A DNA stretch of 64,000 nt from Actinomycetaceae bacterium. GTDB lineage: Bacteria > Actinomycetota > Actinomycetes > Actinomycetales > Actinomycetaceae. The notes below the pieces were generated by a model. The model saw only the letters and a list, made by a program, of their open reading frames with translations. It searched no databases and was not told where the DNA came from. Made by a program: the position numbers and the translations under genes. The stretch spans positions 62,001 to 126,000 of the forward strand of contig JAQYTG010000002.1 of the NCBI GenBank assembly GCA_028724905.1, read 5' to 3'. Positions within the stretch are counted from its first letter, which is position 1; every line of letters begins with the position of its first letter. This document shows, one piece after another, positions 7,183 through 14,590 of the stretch.

Positions 7183-8816
7183 TGAGCGCATCTGTGGGCG
7201 CGGCATACTCAATGAGTTTGTGGGGGCTGGAAGCTACTCCGGTACGTGTGGAGGCAGTATTGCTCGGAGGTCTACCGAATGTGAGCATCGTGGGCTTAGC
7301 TGATACCGCCGTCAATGAAGCCAGAGAACGGTTGCGAGCGAGTTTCTCGTGTGTGGGAATGGTGTGGCCAAACGAGCGGCTCACCGTGAATCTCTCTCCA
7401 GCCGATACTGCCAAAACTGGCACCCGATTCGATCTGGCCATCGCCGTAGCGATTATCGGGGCGCTTGGATATCGCACATTTTCGCCGCGTACGGTTGTTG
7501 TGGGAGAACTGGGGTTGGATGGTTCAGTGCGGCCGGTACGAGGTGTGATTCCTTGCGTGTTAGCTGCGCAACGGTTTGGTTATCAGCAGATTGTGGTGCC
7601 GGTAGAAAACGAAGCAGAAGCGCGGTTGATCTCAGGTATGCGGGTACTTCCCGTGAGTCATCTAGCTCAAGTAGCTGAGTTGCTCGGAGTATCTGGAATG
7701 GCAGATGACGTGCAAGGTGAGCACGCACGAGAAAGCTGCAGTACACCTGAGGTGATGCCGGCGTCACGCCCCTGTGCGATTGCACCTCACAGCGTAGGGG
7801 ATCTCATTGACGTTTACGGGCAAGATGAAGCGATTTGGGCGCTGGAAGTTGCAGCTGTGGGTGGGCATCATGTGCAGCTGGTAGGGGCTCCAGGAATTGG
7901 AAAATCTATGCTCGCTTCCCGCTTTCCTGGCATTCTTCCGCCGCTGAGCGAGCGAGAGGCAATGGAAGTGGCGGCAGTGCAGTCGCTAGGTGGGGTATAT
8001 GTGAGTGAATTGCCCACGACGAGGCCATTTTCTGCTCCGCATCACACGTCTACCACTGCTGCGCTAGTGGGCGGCGGACGTGGAGTGCCGCAGCCGGGAG
8101 CTATTACGTATGCGCATCATGGCGTGCTTTTCTGCGACGAGTTTCCGGAATTTTCGCAACAGGCAATTCAGGCGCTTCGCCAGCCGATGGAGACTGGGTG
8201 GGTGGACTTGCATCGCGTTCACGCACACGTGAGGTATCCAGCGCACTTTCAACTCATTGCGGCGGCAAACCCGTGCCGATGTGGGCACGCTTTGGATGGT
8301 GCTGGAATGTGTGTGTGCAAGCCGCGCGAACGTGCGACGTATCGTTCGCATCTCGGCGGGCCTATTCGAGATCGCTTCGACATTCGACTGGTGCTGCGTC
8401 GGCCGAGTAAAGCTGCTCTTGCCGCAGGAGGCCAGGTGAGCAGTGCACAGGCGCTAGAGAGAGTGCTATCCGCTCGCGCCAGGGCGCAAAAGCGACTAGA
8501 GGCGTTTAGCGTGAGTGCGACGAAGACTACTGCTACAGACAACAGTGCCGGTGCGGATAATGATCGCAGGAGACGCATCTCGTGCAATGCTGAACTACCC
8601 GGGCGATGGTTGCGAGAGCATACCCCGCTCTCGGGGGCGATGGAGAGCGTCATCGACCGCCAGGTGTCTACTGGTCAGCTCTCGTTGCGTGGGCTTGATC
8701 GAGTGCTGCGGCTCTCGTGGAGCGTGGCCGATATGCAGGTACACGCCACCCCTACTGACGACGATCTCGCTATGGCTTTCACGCTGCGAGGAGAGGAAGA
8801 CGTCTATGGAGATTGA
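7182..8816 (+). CDS. comM: ComM-like Mg-chelatase-family AAA+ ATPase
   Basis: Member of the YifB/ComM family of AAA+ proteins. ComM in other bacteria is a helicase that promotes branch migration during integration of taken-up DNA. The 544 residues show an N-terminal Lon-protease-like fold (MSLWGLEATPVRVEAVLLGG), Walker A GAPGIGKS near 234-241, Walker B LFCDEFPEF, and the C-terminal Mg-chelatase-type helical domain (SLRGLDRVLRLSWSVADM). The start at 7182 overlaps the yraN stop (TGATG) and aligns with the usual family N-terminus. It overlaps dprA by 11 bp, which fits a coupled DNA-uptake operon. A short Ser/Thr-rich linker near residue 450 is not conserved. Confidence 0.93.
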   Translation: MSASVGAAYSMSLWGLEATPVRVEAVLLGGLPNVSIVGLADTAVNEARERLRASFSCVGMVWPNERLTVNLSPADTAKTGTRFDLAIAVAIIGALGYRTFSPRTVVVGELGLDGSVRPVRGVIPCVLAAQRFGYQQIVVPVENEAEARLISGMRVLPVSHLAQVAELLGVSGMADDVQGEHARESCSTPEVMPASRPCAIAPHSVGDLIDVYGQDEAIWALEVAAVGGHHVQLVGAPGIGKSMLASRFPGILPPLSEREAMEVAAVQSLGGVYVSELPTTRPFSAPHHTSTTAALVGGGRGVPQPGAITYAHHGVLFCDEFPEFSQQAIQALRQPMETGWVDLHRVHAHVRYPAHFQLIAAANPCRCGHALDGAGMCVCKPRERATYRSHLGGPIRDRFDIRLVLRRPSKAALAAGGQVSSAQALERVLSARARAQKRLEAFSVSATKTTATDNSAGADNDRRRRISCNAELPGRWLREHTPLSGAMESVIDRQVSTGQLSLRGLDRVLRLSWSVADMQVHATPTDDDLAMAFTLRGEEDVYGD

Positions 8817-10464
8817 TGGGGAATATCAGGGTGAGTCTCAAGCTCGCACAGGTGCAGGGCAGCCCCGCACGAGTTTGCGGCGGGATCACTTACGGCAGGA
8901 TCAATCAGATGTACGTGGGGAAAGTTTAGATTCGCATCGGGAGTTTTCGCAGCGAGATTGTTCGCGTGGGGAGCGTGTGCATCGGGGGCTGTCATGTGGG
9001 GAGCGTGTGCGCCAGCCGCTCATCCGTGCTGATGGGCTGGAGTATGGATCTGAACGGCTCGCCGCTATGGCGTGGAGCTACGTGGCGCAAGGAGCCAATC
9101 CGCGTGTCTACCAGGTGGTCAATAGGTGGGGATATTCGCAAGCACTCGAGCGTTTGCATGGCAAGGATGCCGAATTGCTCAGCATGGCAGGTAAGCAGGG
9201 TGACACGTGGATAGACAGGGCAGGCCAATATGAACGCGAGAGAGTCGACAGATATATGCATACGCTTGATCGGCTCGGTGTCTCGGTGATTACGCCAGGG
9301 GATGCGCTCTGGCCTCGTGGAATGTATGCGCTGGGGGAGCGGGCGCCGTTGGCGTTATGGGTGCGCGGGCGTGCTGACGTATTAAAGCGCATACTGGGGA
9401 AGCCGCTACCAAGCATCTCCATAGTGGGTTCACGCACGGCGAGCACGAGGGGGATACGGACAGCTCTAGACTTTGCCTACGAGCTGGCTAGTGAGTACGT
9501 CGTGACGTCAGGAGGTGCATTTGGTATTGATGTGGCGGCTCATAAGGGGGCGCTTGCAGCCCAGGGAGCGACCGTCATCTTTTCGGCGGCTGGCGTAGAT
9601 CGTGTGTATCCCCTATCGCACGCTGCCTTGTTTGAGCAAGTATGGGCAGGTGGCGGTCTTGTGATATCGGAATTTGCTTTAGGTACGGCTCCGCACGCGC
9701 ATAGATTTTTACTGCGCAACCGGCTCATTGCCGCTTTTTCACGAGCTACCGTCGTTGTGGAAGCTCCGGTACGTTCGGGAGCTTTGAGCACTGCTCGGGC
9801 GGCTTTGGAAATGGGTAGGCCAGTGGGGGCAGTGCCAGGGGCAATCACAGCGCCGACGAGTGCTGGATGCCATGAGTTGATCAGAAATGGTGGCACGCTA
9901 GTGGCCAGAACTTCCCACATTCGAGAATTGGCTGCTCCTATCGGGCGGCAGCTGGAGCTTTGGGAGTGGCGGGAGACGTTGCGTGGACAAGATTCGCCGG
10001 AGGAGTTGAGAGATCAGGAGAGTCAGGAGGATTCGGAGAATTTGAAGGAGTGTGAGGATCGGGAAAAACACAGGGAATGCAGGGCGCATGACGAACGTAC
10101 GGTACGTGGGGAGTGGCACGGGTGCGCGGAGCAGGAAGAAAACGAGAAATGTAAAGAATCCGAGAAATGTGGGGAGTGCGAGGAGCAGGAGGCGTGTAGA
10201 GCAGAGGGGGATCATAGTGCTGGGGCGGATTTCTTCTCTCCCGCACCCAGTAGGCTAGGTGCGCTGGGTACGAAAGTGTTTGACGCCGTGCCCAAAAGCC
10301 GTCCTGCTTCTTTAGAGTCGATAGCCCGCGTAGCTGGTGTGAATGTAGATACTGTGCGGGCTGAGATCGGTAAATTAGCGCTCATGGGTATGGTGGTGCG
10401 TCGCAACGGTTTGTGGGTGAAACAGATACCGGCGCCCACGCACTCGCGGTCTCAGAATATCTAA
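8806..10464 (+). CDS. dprA: DNA processing protein DprA
   Basis: Binds incoming single-stranded DNA and loads RecA. The Rossmann-like core shows SIVGSRTASTRG, VTSGGAFGIDVAAHKGAL, SAAGVDRVYP and FLLRNRLIAAFS. A winged-helix domain closes the protein (SLESIARVAGVNVDTVRAEI). At 552 residues it is longer than the usual 300-400. The additions are an Arg/Gln-rich N-terminus of about 80 residues and an insert of about 90 residues, rich in Glu, Lys, Arg and Cys, between core and winged helix. The insert comes from drifting words such as 'gaggagtgtgagga'. The start at 8806 has a GAGGAGAGG ribosome binding site and lies inside the end of comM. Further upstream the frame is only a shadow of comM. Confidence 0.93.
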   Translation: MEIDGEYQGESQARTGAGQPRTSLRRDHLRQDQSDVRGESLDSHREFSQRDCSRGERVHRGLSCGERVRQPLIRADGLEYGSERLAAMAWSYVAQGANPRVYQVVNRWGYSQALERLHGKDAELLSMAGKQGDTWIDRAGQYERERVDRYMHTLDRLGVSVITPGDALWPRGMYALGERAPLALWVRGRADVLKRILGKPLPSISIVGSRTASTRGIRTALDFAYELASEYVVTSGGAFGIDVAAHKGALAAQGATVIFSAAGVDRVYPLSHAALFEQVWAGGGLVISEFALGTAPHAHRFLLRNRLIAAFSRATVVVEAPVRSGALSTARAALEMGRPVGAVPGAITAPTSAGCHELIRNGGTLVARTSHIRELAAPIGRQLELWEWRETLRGQDSPEELRDQESQEDSENLKECEDREKHRECRAHDERTVRGEWHGCAEQEENEKCKESEKCGECEEQEACRAEGDHSAGADFFSPAPSRLGALGTKVFDAVPKSRPASLESIARVAGVNVDTVRAEIGKLALMGMVVRRNGLWVKQIPAPTHSRSQNI

Positions 10465-10884
10465 TTCAGTGTGGCTCAGTATGGTCAATGGGCACAGCCA
10501 ATTCTGTGTGGATGATCGTGGCTAACTTGGTACAGCTAACCGCGGCTAACCGAGGGCAACCGAGCTAACCGCGGCTAGCTCGGCGCAGATAATCCTGGAA
10601 CACGAGCGCAATTGAATCGGCGTAATTGACGCAACGCAGTTGAACCGTGCAATTGACTCGGCGCAGCTAATTGATACATTCAACTTGGTGAGCTGGTGGA
10701 GGTGGCTAATTTGATGTGGATAATCGTGGTGAACGGGCGCAACTAATTCTGCGGAATGAGATGAGGTGGCTAGCTGGCCGTGGCCATCGGATAGAGCTGG
10801 GCAGAGCCAGCGTGGAGCACTGAGGGGACGCAGCTGACTCGGCGCAGCAAACTCGTTACGGCTAACTCGGCGTCCCTGATCGTT
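10465..10884. repeat. Gene-free array of 'gctaactcggcgcag' words
   Basis: No gene is seen. From about 10490 to 10870 the sequence is a run of imperfect copies of words like 'gcggctaac', 'aactcggcgcag' and 'gcgcaattga', with no fixed period. Confidence 0.6.
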
Positions 10885-10911
10885 GATAAAATTGGTCTGA
10901 CCGATTTTATC
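10885..10911. promoter_or_regulatory. 27-bp operator-like palindrome before xerC
   Basis: Two 13-bp arms, identical to each other's complement except at one position, flank a single central T. The core reads ATTGGTCTGACCGAT. This resembles operators of the FadR/PdhR/LldR branch of GntR regulators, whose core is TTGGTnnnACCAA. It ends 21 nt before the xerC ATG. The left half recurs, with a decayed right half, upstream of xth at 35927. Confidence 0.5.
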
Positions 10912-10932
10912 GGCAGTGTGCGGAGGTCTGCG

Positions 10933-12144
10933 ATGGGCGAAGTGGCGGCATTTATTGAGCAGATTGTAGGAGAATTTAGCGACGAGCTTGTGGTTCGCCG
11001 AGGAGATTCTCCCAATACGGCTCGGGCGTATGCAGCAGAAGCGCGCTCACTGCTGAATTTTCTCTTTGACATTCAAGAGGGAGGCGTAGGCGTTCAGGGT
11101 GAAGATCGTGGCATCCAAGGCGGGAGTAGCATGGGCGCGGATTGTGCCCACGTCGGTAGGCGTGGCTCGGGTGATGTAGCCGATCACGTGGATCGAATGC
11201 ATGGAAAGCTAAATCAGGTGCGCACTGATTCAGATCAGGAGTGTGTAGTTCCAGATGAGGGAAAACGTGCACAGTCAGATCAGACGCATATTGAGCGGGA
11301 TGGGACGTGCGCCAAGCTGAATCGGGAAACATACGCCGAAGTGAGTATATCTAGCCACGCGCGCGCAGACCTGCGAGACGAATTGAGTCTGCTGGAGCTA
11401 GCGGATGTGCGAGCTTGGCTAGCGCAGCGGGCACAAGCAGGGCAGGCGCGGGCATCGCTTGCGCGGCACTCGGCGGCCATTCGCACATTTTGCACCTGGC
11501 TTTTCCGCAATGGCTACACCCAAAACGATGCTGCCGCTCGGCTGCGCGCGCCCAAAGCGGAGAATAAACTGCCGAAAGTGCTCAACGAGGAGCAGGCGGC
11601 TGCACTGCTGGCGTACATGAAAAATGCGGCTCATGGCAAAGATGCCAGTGTGCTAGCAGTGCGCGATTGGGCGCTGCTGGAACTCATCTATGCAGCGGGG
11701 CTGCGCGTGAGTGAAGCGGTGGGATTGAACCTGAGCGATGTGGGCGCTGATCGAACGTTGCGGGTGCTCGGCAAAGGTGGCAAAGAGCGGATCGTTCCCT
11801 TTGGCATTCCCGCACAAGTGGCATTAGATGAGTGGCTGGCGGTGCGTGGGCAACTGATCGCCATGCCGTCACCAGCGCTATTTTTAGGTGCGCGAGGAGG
11901 GCGGCTTGATCCTCGCAGCGTTCGCACAATGCTGTCACGAGTGACGGCGCGCGTGGGGCTTCCCGATATCTCACCTCACGCTTTGCGCCATTCGGCTGCC
12001 ACCCATATGCTTGACGGCGGTTCAGATTTGCGCACGGTGCAAGAATTTTTGGGGCATACGTCTATTGGCACGACGCAGCGGTATACCCACGTGAGTGCGG
12101 ATCGCTTGCGTGCGGCATTTAGCCAAGCTCATCCACGTGCCTGA
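10933..12144 (+). CDS. xerC: Tyrosine recombinase XerC with internal insert
   Basis: Site-specific recombinase of the XerC/D type, expected to resolve chromosome dimers at dif. The catalytic set is complete: Arg258 (AAGLRVSEA), His349 and Arg352 (HALRHSAATHM), His375 (LGHTS) and nucleophile Tyr384 (QRYTHVS). With 403 residues it exceeds the usual 300. The surplus is a block of about 95 residues, rich in Gly, Asp and Gln, inserted into the N-terminal SAM-like core-binding domain between LLNFLFDI and DELSLLELADVRAWL. The ATG at 10933 has GGAGG 6 nt upstream. It follows dprA, as in many actinobacteria. XerC or XerD identity rests on gene order only. Confidence 0.9.
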   Translation: MGEVAAFIEQIVGEFSDELVVRRGDSPNTARAYAAEARSLLNFLFDIQEGGVGVQGEDRGIQGGSSMGADCAHVGRRGSGDVADHVDRMHGKLNQVRTDSDQECVVPDEGKRAQSDQTHIERDGTCAKLNRETYAEVSISSHARADLRDELSLLELADVRAWLAQRAQAGQARASLARHSAAIRTFCTWLFRNGYTQNDAAARLRAPKAENKLPKVLNEEQAAALLAYMKNAAHGKDASVLAVRDWALLELIYAAGLRVSEAVGLNLSDVGADRTLRVLGKGGKERIVPFGIPAQVALDEWLAVRGQLIAMPSPALFLGARGGRLDPRSVRTMLSRVTARVGLPDISPHALRHSAATHMLDGGSDLRTVQEFLGHTSIGTTQRYTHVSADRLRAAFSQAHPRA

Positions 12145-12622
12145 TGGCTATGTGGGTATTTATAGGTGTGTATCCAGATGTGTACGCCACCTGCAGCTGT
12201 GCAGATATCTGTCTTGGTGACGGCGCATAAGGGATGTATGAGGTATCCGAGGGGATCGGCTTTCACGATGTGCTGTACTGATGCCGCGATGAGGGAGATG
12301 GCGAGGTACTCGCCTGAGGTGTAACGGTGCTGGCACAGTCACGTTGTTGGCATAAATATAGGGTCAGCACAGCCAAAGAGGGATAAGGCATCATGGCTAG
12401 TGTGGCAGATATGGTGCGGCCCATATAGCTGTGGAAAATATGGAGGGGGTGGCCCCTATAGCTACAGATACGAGCGCGGCCGATATGAGAGCGCAAATAT
12501 AGCCGTGGAAAATATAGGGCGGCAAATGTGGGCGCGGCCAATATGGTGGATGGAAATCCTTGGAAAATGTTGCTTTGGTGCCTCGTTCGTTGCTGTGAGG
12601 GGCACGTTAGCTGCGTGTGGTG
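12145..12622. repeat. Gene-free stretch with 'gaaaatatgg' words
   Basis: Convergent gap between xerC and the M23 peptidase gene. No gene or clear terminator is seen. From about 12400 to 12550 there are imperfect repeats of words like 'gtggaaaatat' and 'gcggccaatatgg'. Confidence 0.5.
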
Positions 12623-13360
12623 TCACTCTATGAGACGCACTCGCGGAGGCGCGAGCAGCCAGAGTGGATTCATATATGCTGAGCTTCCCCGCTTAGCTCC
12701 CCAGTGCAGGCAAGCAAACAGGAATCCGCAGTGATACCCGTCGATCGTGCCAATCAGATCGCCGCGTCGCACATGATCCCCAGCGTGAACGGTTGGTTTG
12801 ATTGGCTCGTACGTGGTGCGAATGCCGTGGGCGTCGAGAATAGAGACCACGCCGCGCTGTGCGAGTGCGCCCGCGTAGATCACTGTGCCGTCTGTGGCAG
12901 CAAAGATATCTGTGCCGTTGTTTGCGGCGAGGTCTACGCCGCGATGGCCAGCATCCCAGTTGTGTGGGCCAGGGGCGTAGGGGTGAATCACGGGAGCTGG
13001 CGCTCCGGTAGGCCAGCTGTAGCTGTTGCCGTAGCTGTAGCTGTTGCTGTGTGGCGTGGCGGTGGATGTATCACGTTTCGCGGTGTTCAAAAGAGAAGCG
13101 TTGCCATTCCCAGTAGCTTTGACGTTGATGGGCAGCCAATCAAAAGAAAAGGCAGCAGGGGTAGCAGCGGGAATTGTGATAGACGCGGAATACTCGGAAA
13201 GCTGGGTGATAGCGGCACGTGGGTGTAAAGGCTGGGAGGGAACGCTGAGTGCAAAAGCATCGGCTGAGAGTGGCTGCGGTGATGACGGCATAGTGCCGGT
13301 GCTGATAGCCGTTAGCGTCGTCGCCACCGCAACGAGTATCGAAAGAAAAGATCGCATCAT
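12623..13360 (-). CDS. Secreted M23 (LytM-type) peptidase
   Basis: Probable exported peptidoglycan endopeptidase or amidase activator. From the ATG at 13360 the 245 residues begin with a signal peptide (MMRSFLSILVAVATTLTAIS) with likely cleavage near residue 33. A Ser/Tyr/Asn-rich linker (NSYSYGNSYSW) follows. The M23 domain has HRGVD (139-143) for the first zinc ligands and CLHWG (217-221) in place of the usual HLHFE-type motif. The open frame extends 79 codons further upstream, but that part lacks domain character and would bury the signal peptide. No good ribosome binding site is seen. It is divergent from sodA. Confidence 0.82.
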   Translation of the reverse strand: MMRSFLSILVAVATTLTAISTGTMPSSPQPLSADAFALSVPSQPLHPRAAITQLSEYSASITIPAATPAAFSFDWLPINVKATGNGNASLLNTAKRDTSTATPHSNSYSYGNSYSWPTGAPAPVIHPYAPGPHNWDAGHRGVDLAANNGTDIFAATDGTVIYAGALAQRGVVSILDAHGIRTTYEPIKPTVHAGDHVRRGDLIGTIDGYHCGFLFACLHWGAKRGSSAYMNPLWLLAPPRVRLIE

Positions 13361-13563
13361 GGAATCAGTGTGCGTGAACGTTGGGCACACTGGAAGTGAG
13401 TGTACGTGTGCTGTGGATACAATCGCCCTAGAGGGGAGTTGTGCACAAGTGCCCATAGCTGCCGTATATCTGCTTCGGATAGGATACCGCTGCCACGATG
13501 CTCCACGCTGGAATGAAATCCTCGGTGAGCGCGTTGCACCCCTTGAACGGCTGAGATCTTGGG

Positions 13564-13581
13564 ATCTTGCGGGTGCAAGAT
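13564..13581. promoter_or_regulatory. 7-bp inverted repeat upstream of sodA
   Basis: ATCTTGC (13564-13570) and GCAAGAT (13575-13581) form an exact inverted repeat around 'gggt', 60 nt before the sodA start. It could be an operator or a leader hairpin. It does not match the DtxR-type iron box. Confidence 0.3.
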
Positions 13582-13641
13582 GGTGAACTCGGCGCAACTA
13601 CTACCGAAGATACAACAACCACTCACACGATGGAGGAACCT

Positions 13642-14265
13642 ATGGCTATCTATACGCTTCCTGAGCTTCCCTACGATTACTCAGCTCTTGAGCCACATAT
13701 CTCGGGCAAGATTATGGAGCTGCATCACGACAAGCATCATGCCGCATACGTGACGGGTGCCAATGCCGCTTTGGAAAATCTTGAAGCTGCCCGCGAGGCT
13801 GGCGATCTGTCGAAAATCAATCAGTTCTCTAAAGATCTCGCCTTTAATCTTGGCGGTCACACAAACCACTCTGTGTTCTGGAAGAATCTCTCCCCAGATG
13901 GCGGCGGGGAGCCTGAGGGCGAGATCGCTGCAGCCATTCAAGATGCTTTCGGATCTTTCGAGAAATTCAAGGCGCAGTTTACAGCGGTAGCTACCGGTAT
14001 TCAGGGTTCTGGATGGGCGGTGCTCGCATTCGATACCATCTCCGGTAAACTCGTCACGTTCCAGCTGTTCGATCAGCAAGGCAATATCCCTGTGGGAGTA
14101 GTGCCACTGTTTATGCTCGATATGTGGGAGCACGCTTTCTATCTCGACTATCTCAATGTGAAAGCAGACTACGTGAAAGCAATCTGGAACATTGTGAACT
14201 GGCAAGATGTGAATGATCGTTTGGCTGAGGCTCGGGCGAAATACAACTCCTTGATCGTGCGCTGA
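13642..14265 (+). CDS. sodA: Superoxide dismutase (Fe/Mn type)
   Basis: Converts superoxide to oxygen and peroxide in the cytoplasm. All four metal ligands are present: His28 (MELHHDKHH), His76 ([10 protein letters not shown]), Asp160 and His164 ([11 protein letters not shown]). The 207-residue length is normal. Iron or manganese preference cannot be told reliably from sequence, although the pattern resembles manganese or cambialistic enzymes. The ATG at 13642 has GGAGG 5-6 nt upstream. The frame is open further upstream but that part is not conserved. A strong hairpin terminator follows at 14318. Confidence 0.96.
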   Translation: MAIYTLPELPYDYSALEPHISGKIMELHHDKHHAAYVTGANAALENLEAAREAGDLSKINQFSKDLAFNLGGHTNHSVFWKNLSPDGGGEPEGEIAAAIQDAFGSFEKFKAQFTAVATGIQGSGWAVLAFDTISGKLVTFQLFDQQGNIPVGVVPLFMLDMWEHAFYLDYLNVKADYVKAIWNIVNWQDVNDRLAEARAKYNSLIVR

Positions 14266-14590
14266 TGAGGACCGTCAGCCTGGTGGATTGTGTGCTGACG
14301 GCGCTATAACTGCATAACAGGTGGCTCCCGAGCAATTCTTGGGAGCCACCTGCTTGTTGCGTATGCGTTGATCTGAGTGCTTATGGGCGCACAATAGCGC
14401 CGGCAAAGCCTCGTGAACGGTGCCCCAATTTTCCTTGTGCTGCCACTTGCCTTGGCATCACGGCCCGCCTTGGCTGCCATGATCTGCTTTGGCGTCACGA
14501 GGCCGGTACGGCTTGCGCGCTGAGATGCTGTGAGTCTTCAAGCTACCACTGCCACCTGCAGACTCAAGGTGCTGTTGCTGCCTGAGTAAC
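14266..14590. other. Convergent gap between sodA and pfk
   Basis: It holds the hairpin at 14318-14352 and then a stretch with repeated words such as 'gctgc(c)acctgc'. No gene is seen. Confidence 0.5.
14318..14352 (+). terminator. sodA terminator hairpin
   Basis: A perfect 12-bp stem (14318-14329 with 14341-14352) with an 11-nt loop lies 53 bp after the sodA stop, followed by 'cttgttg'. It may also serve the convergent pfk gene. Confidence 0.7.

Noticed and set aside
10885..10911. The palindrome before xerC as a dif recombination site
   Set aside because: It has the right length and 11-6-11 layout, but dif sites have ATAA/TTAT next to the centre, while this has TTGG/CCGA. A partial copy before xth also argues for an operator-like element.
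12704..13228. Plus-strand frame of 174 codons opposite the M23 peptidase
   Set aside because: It is the complement of a gene with clear signal peptide and M23 motifs. Val/Gly-rich repeats reflect the linker DNA.
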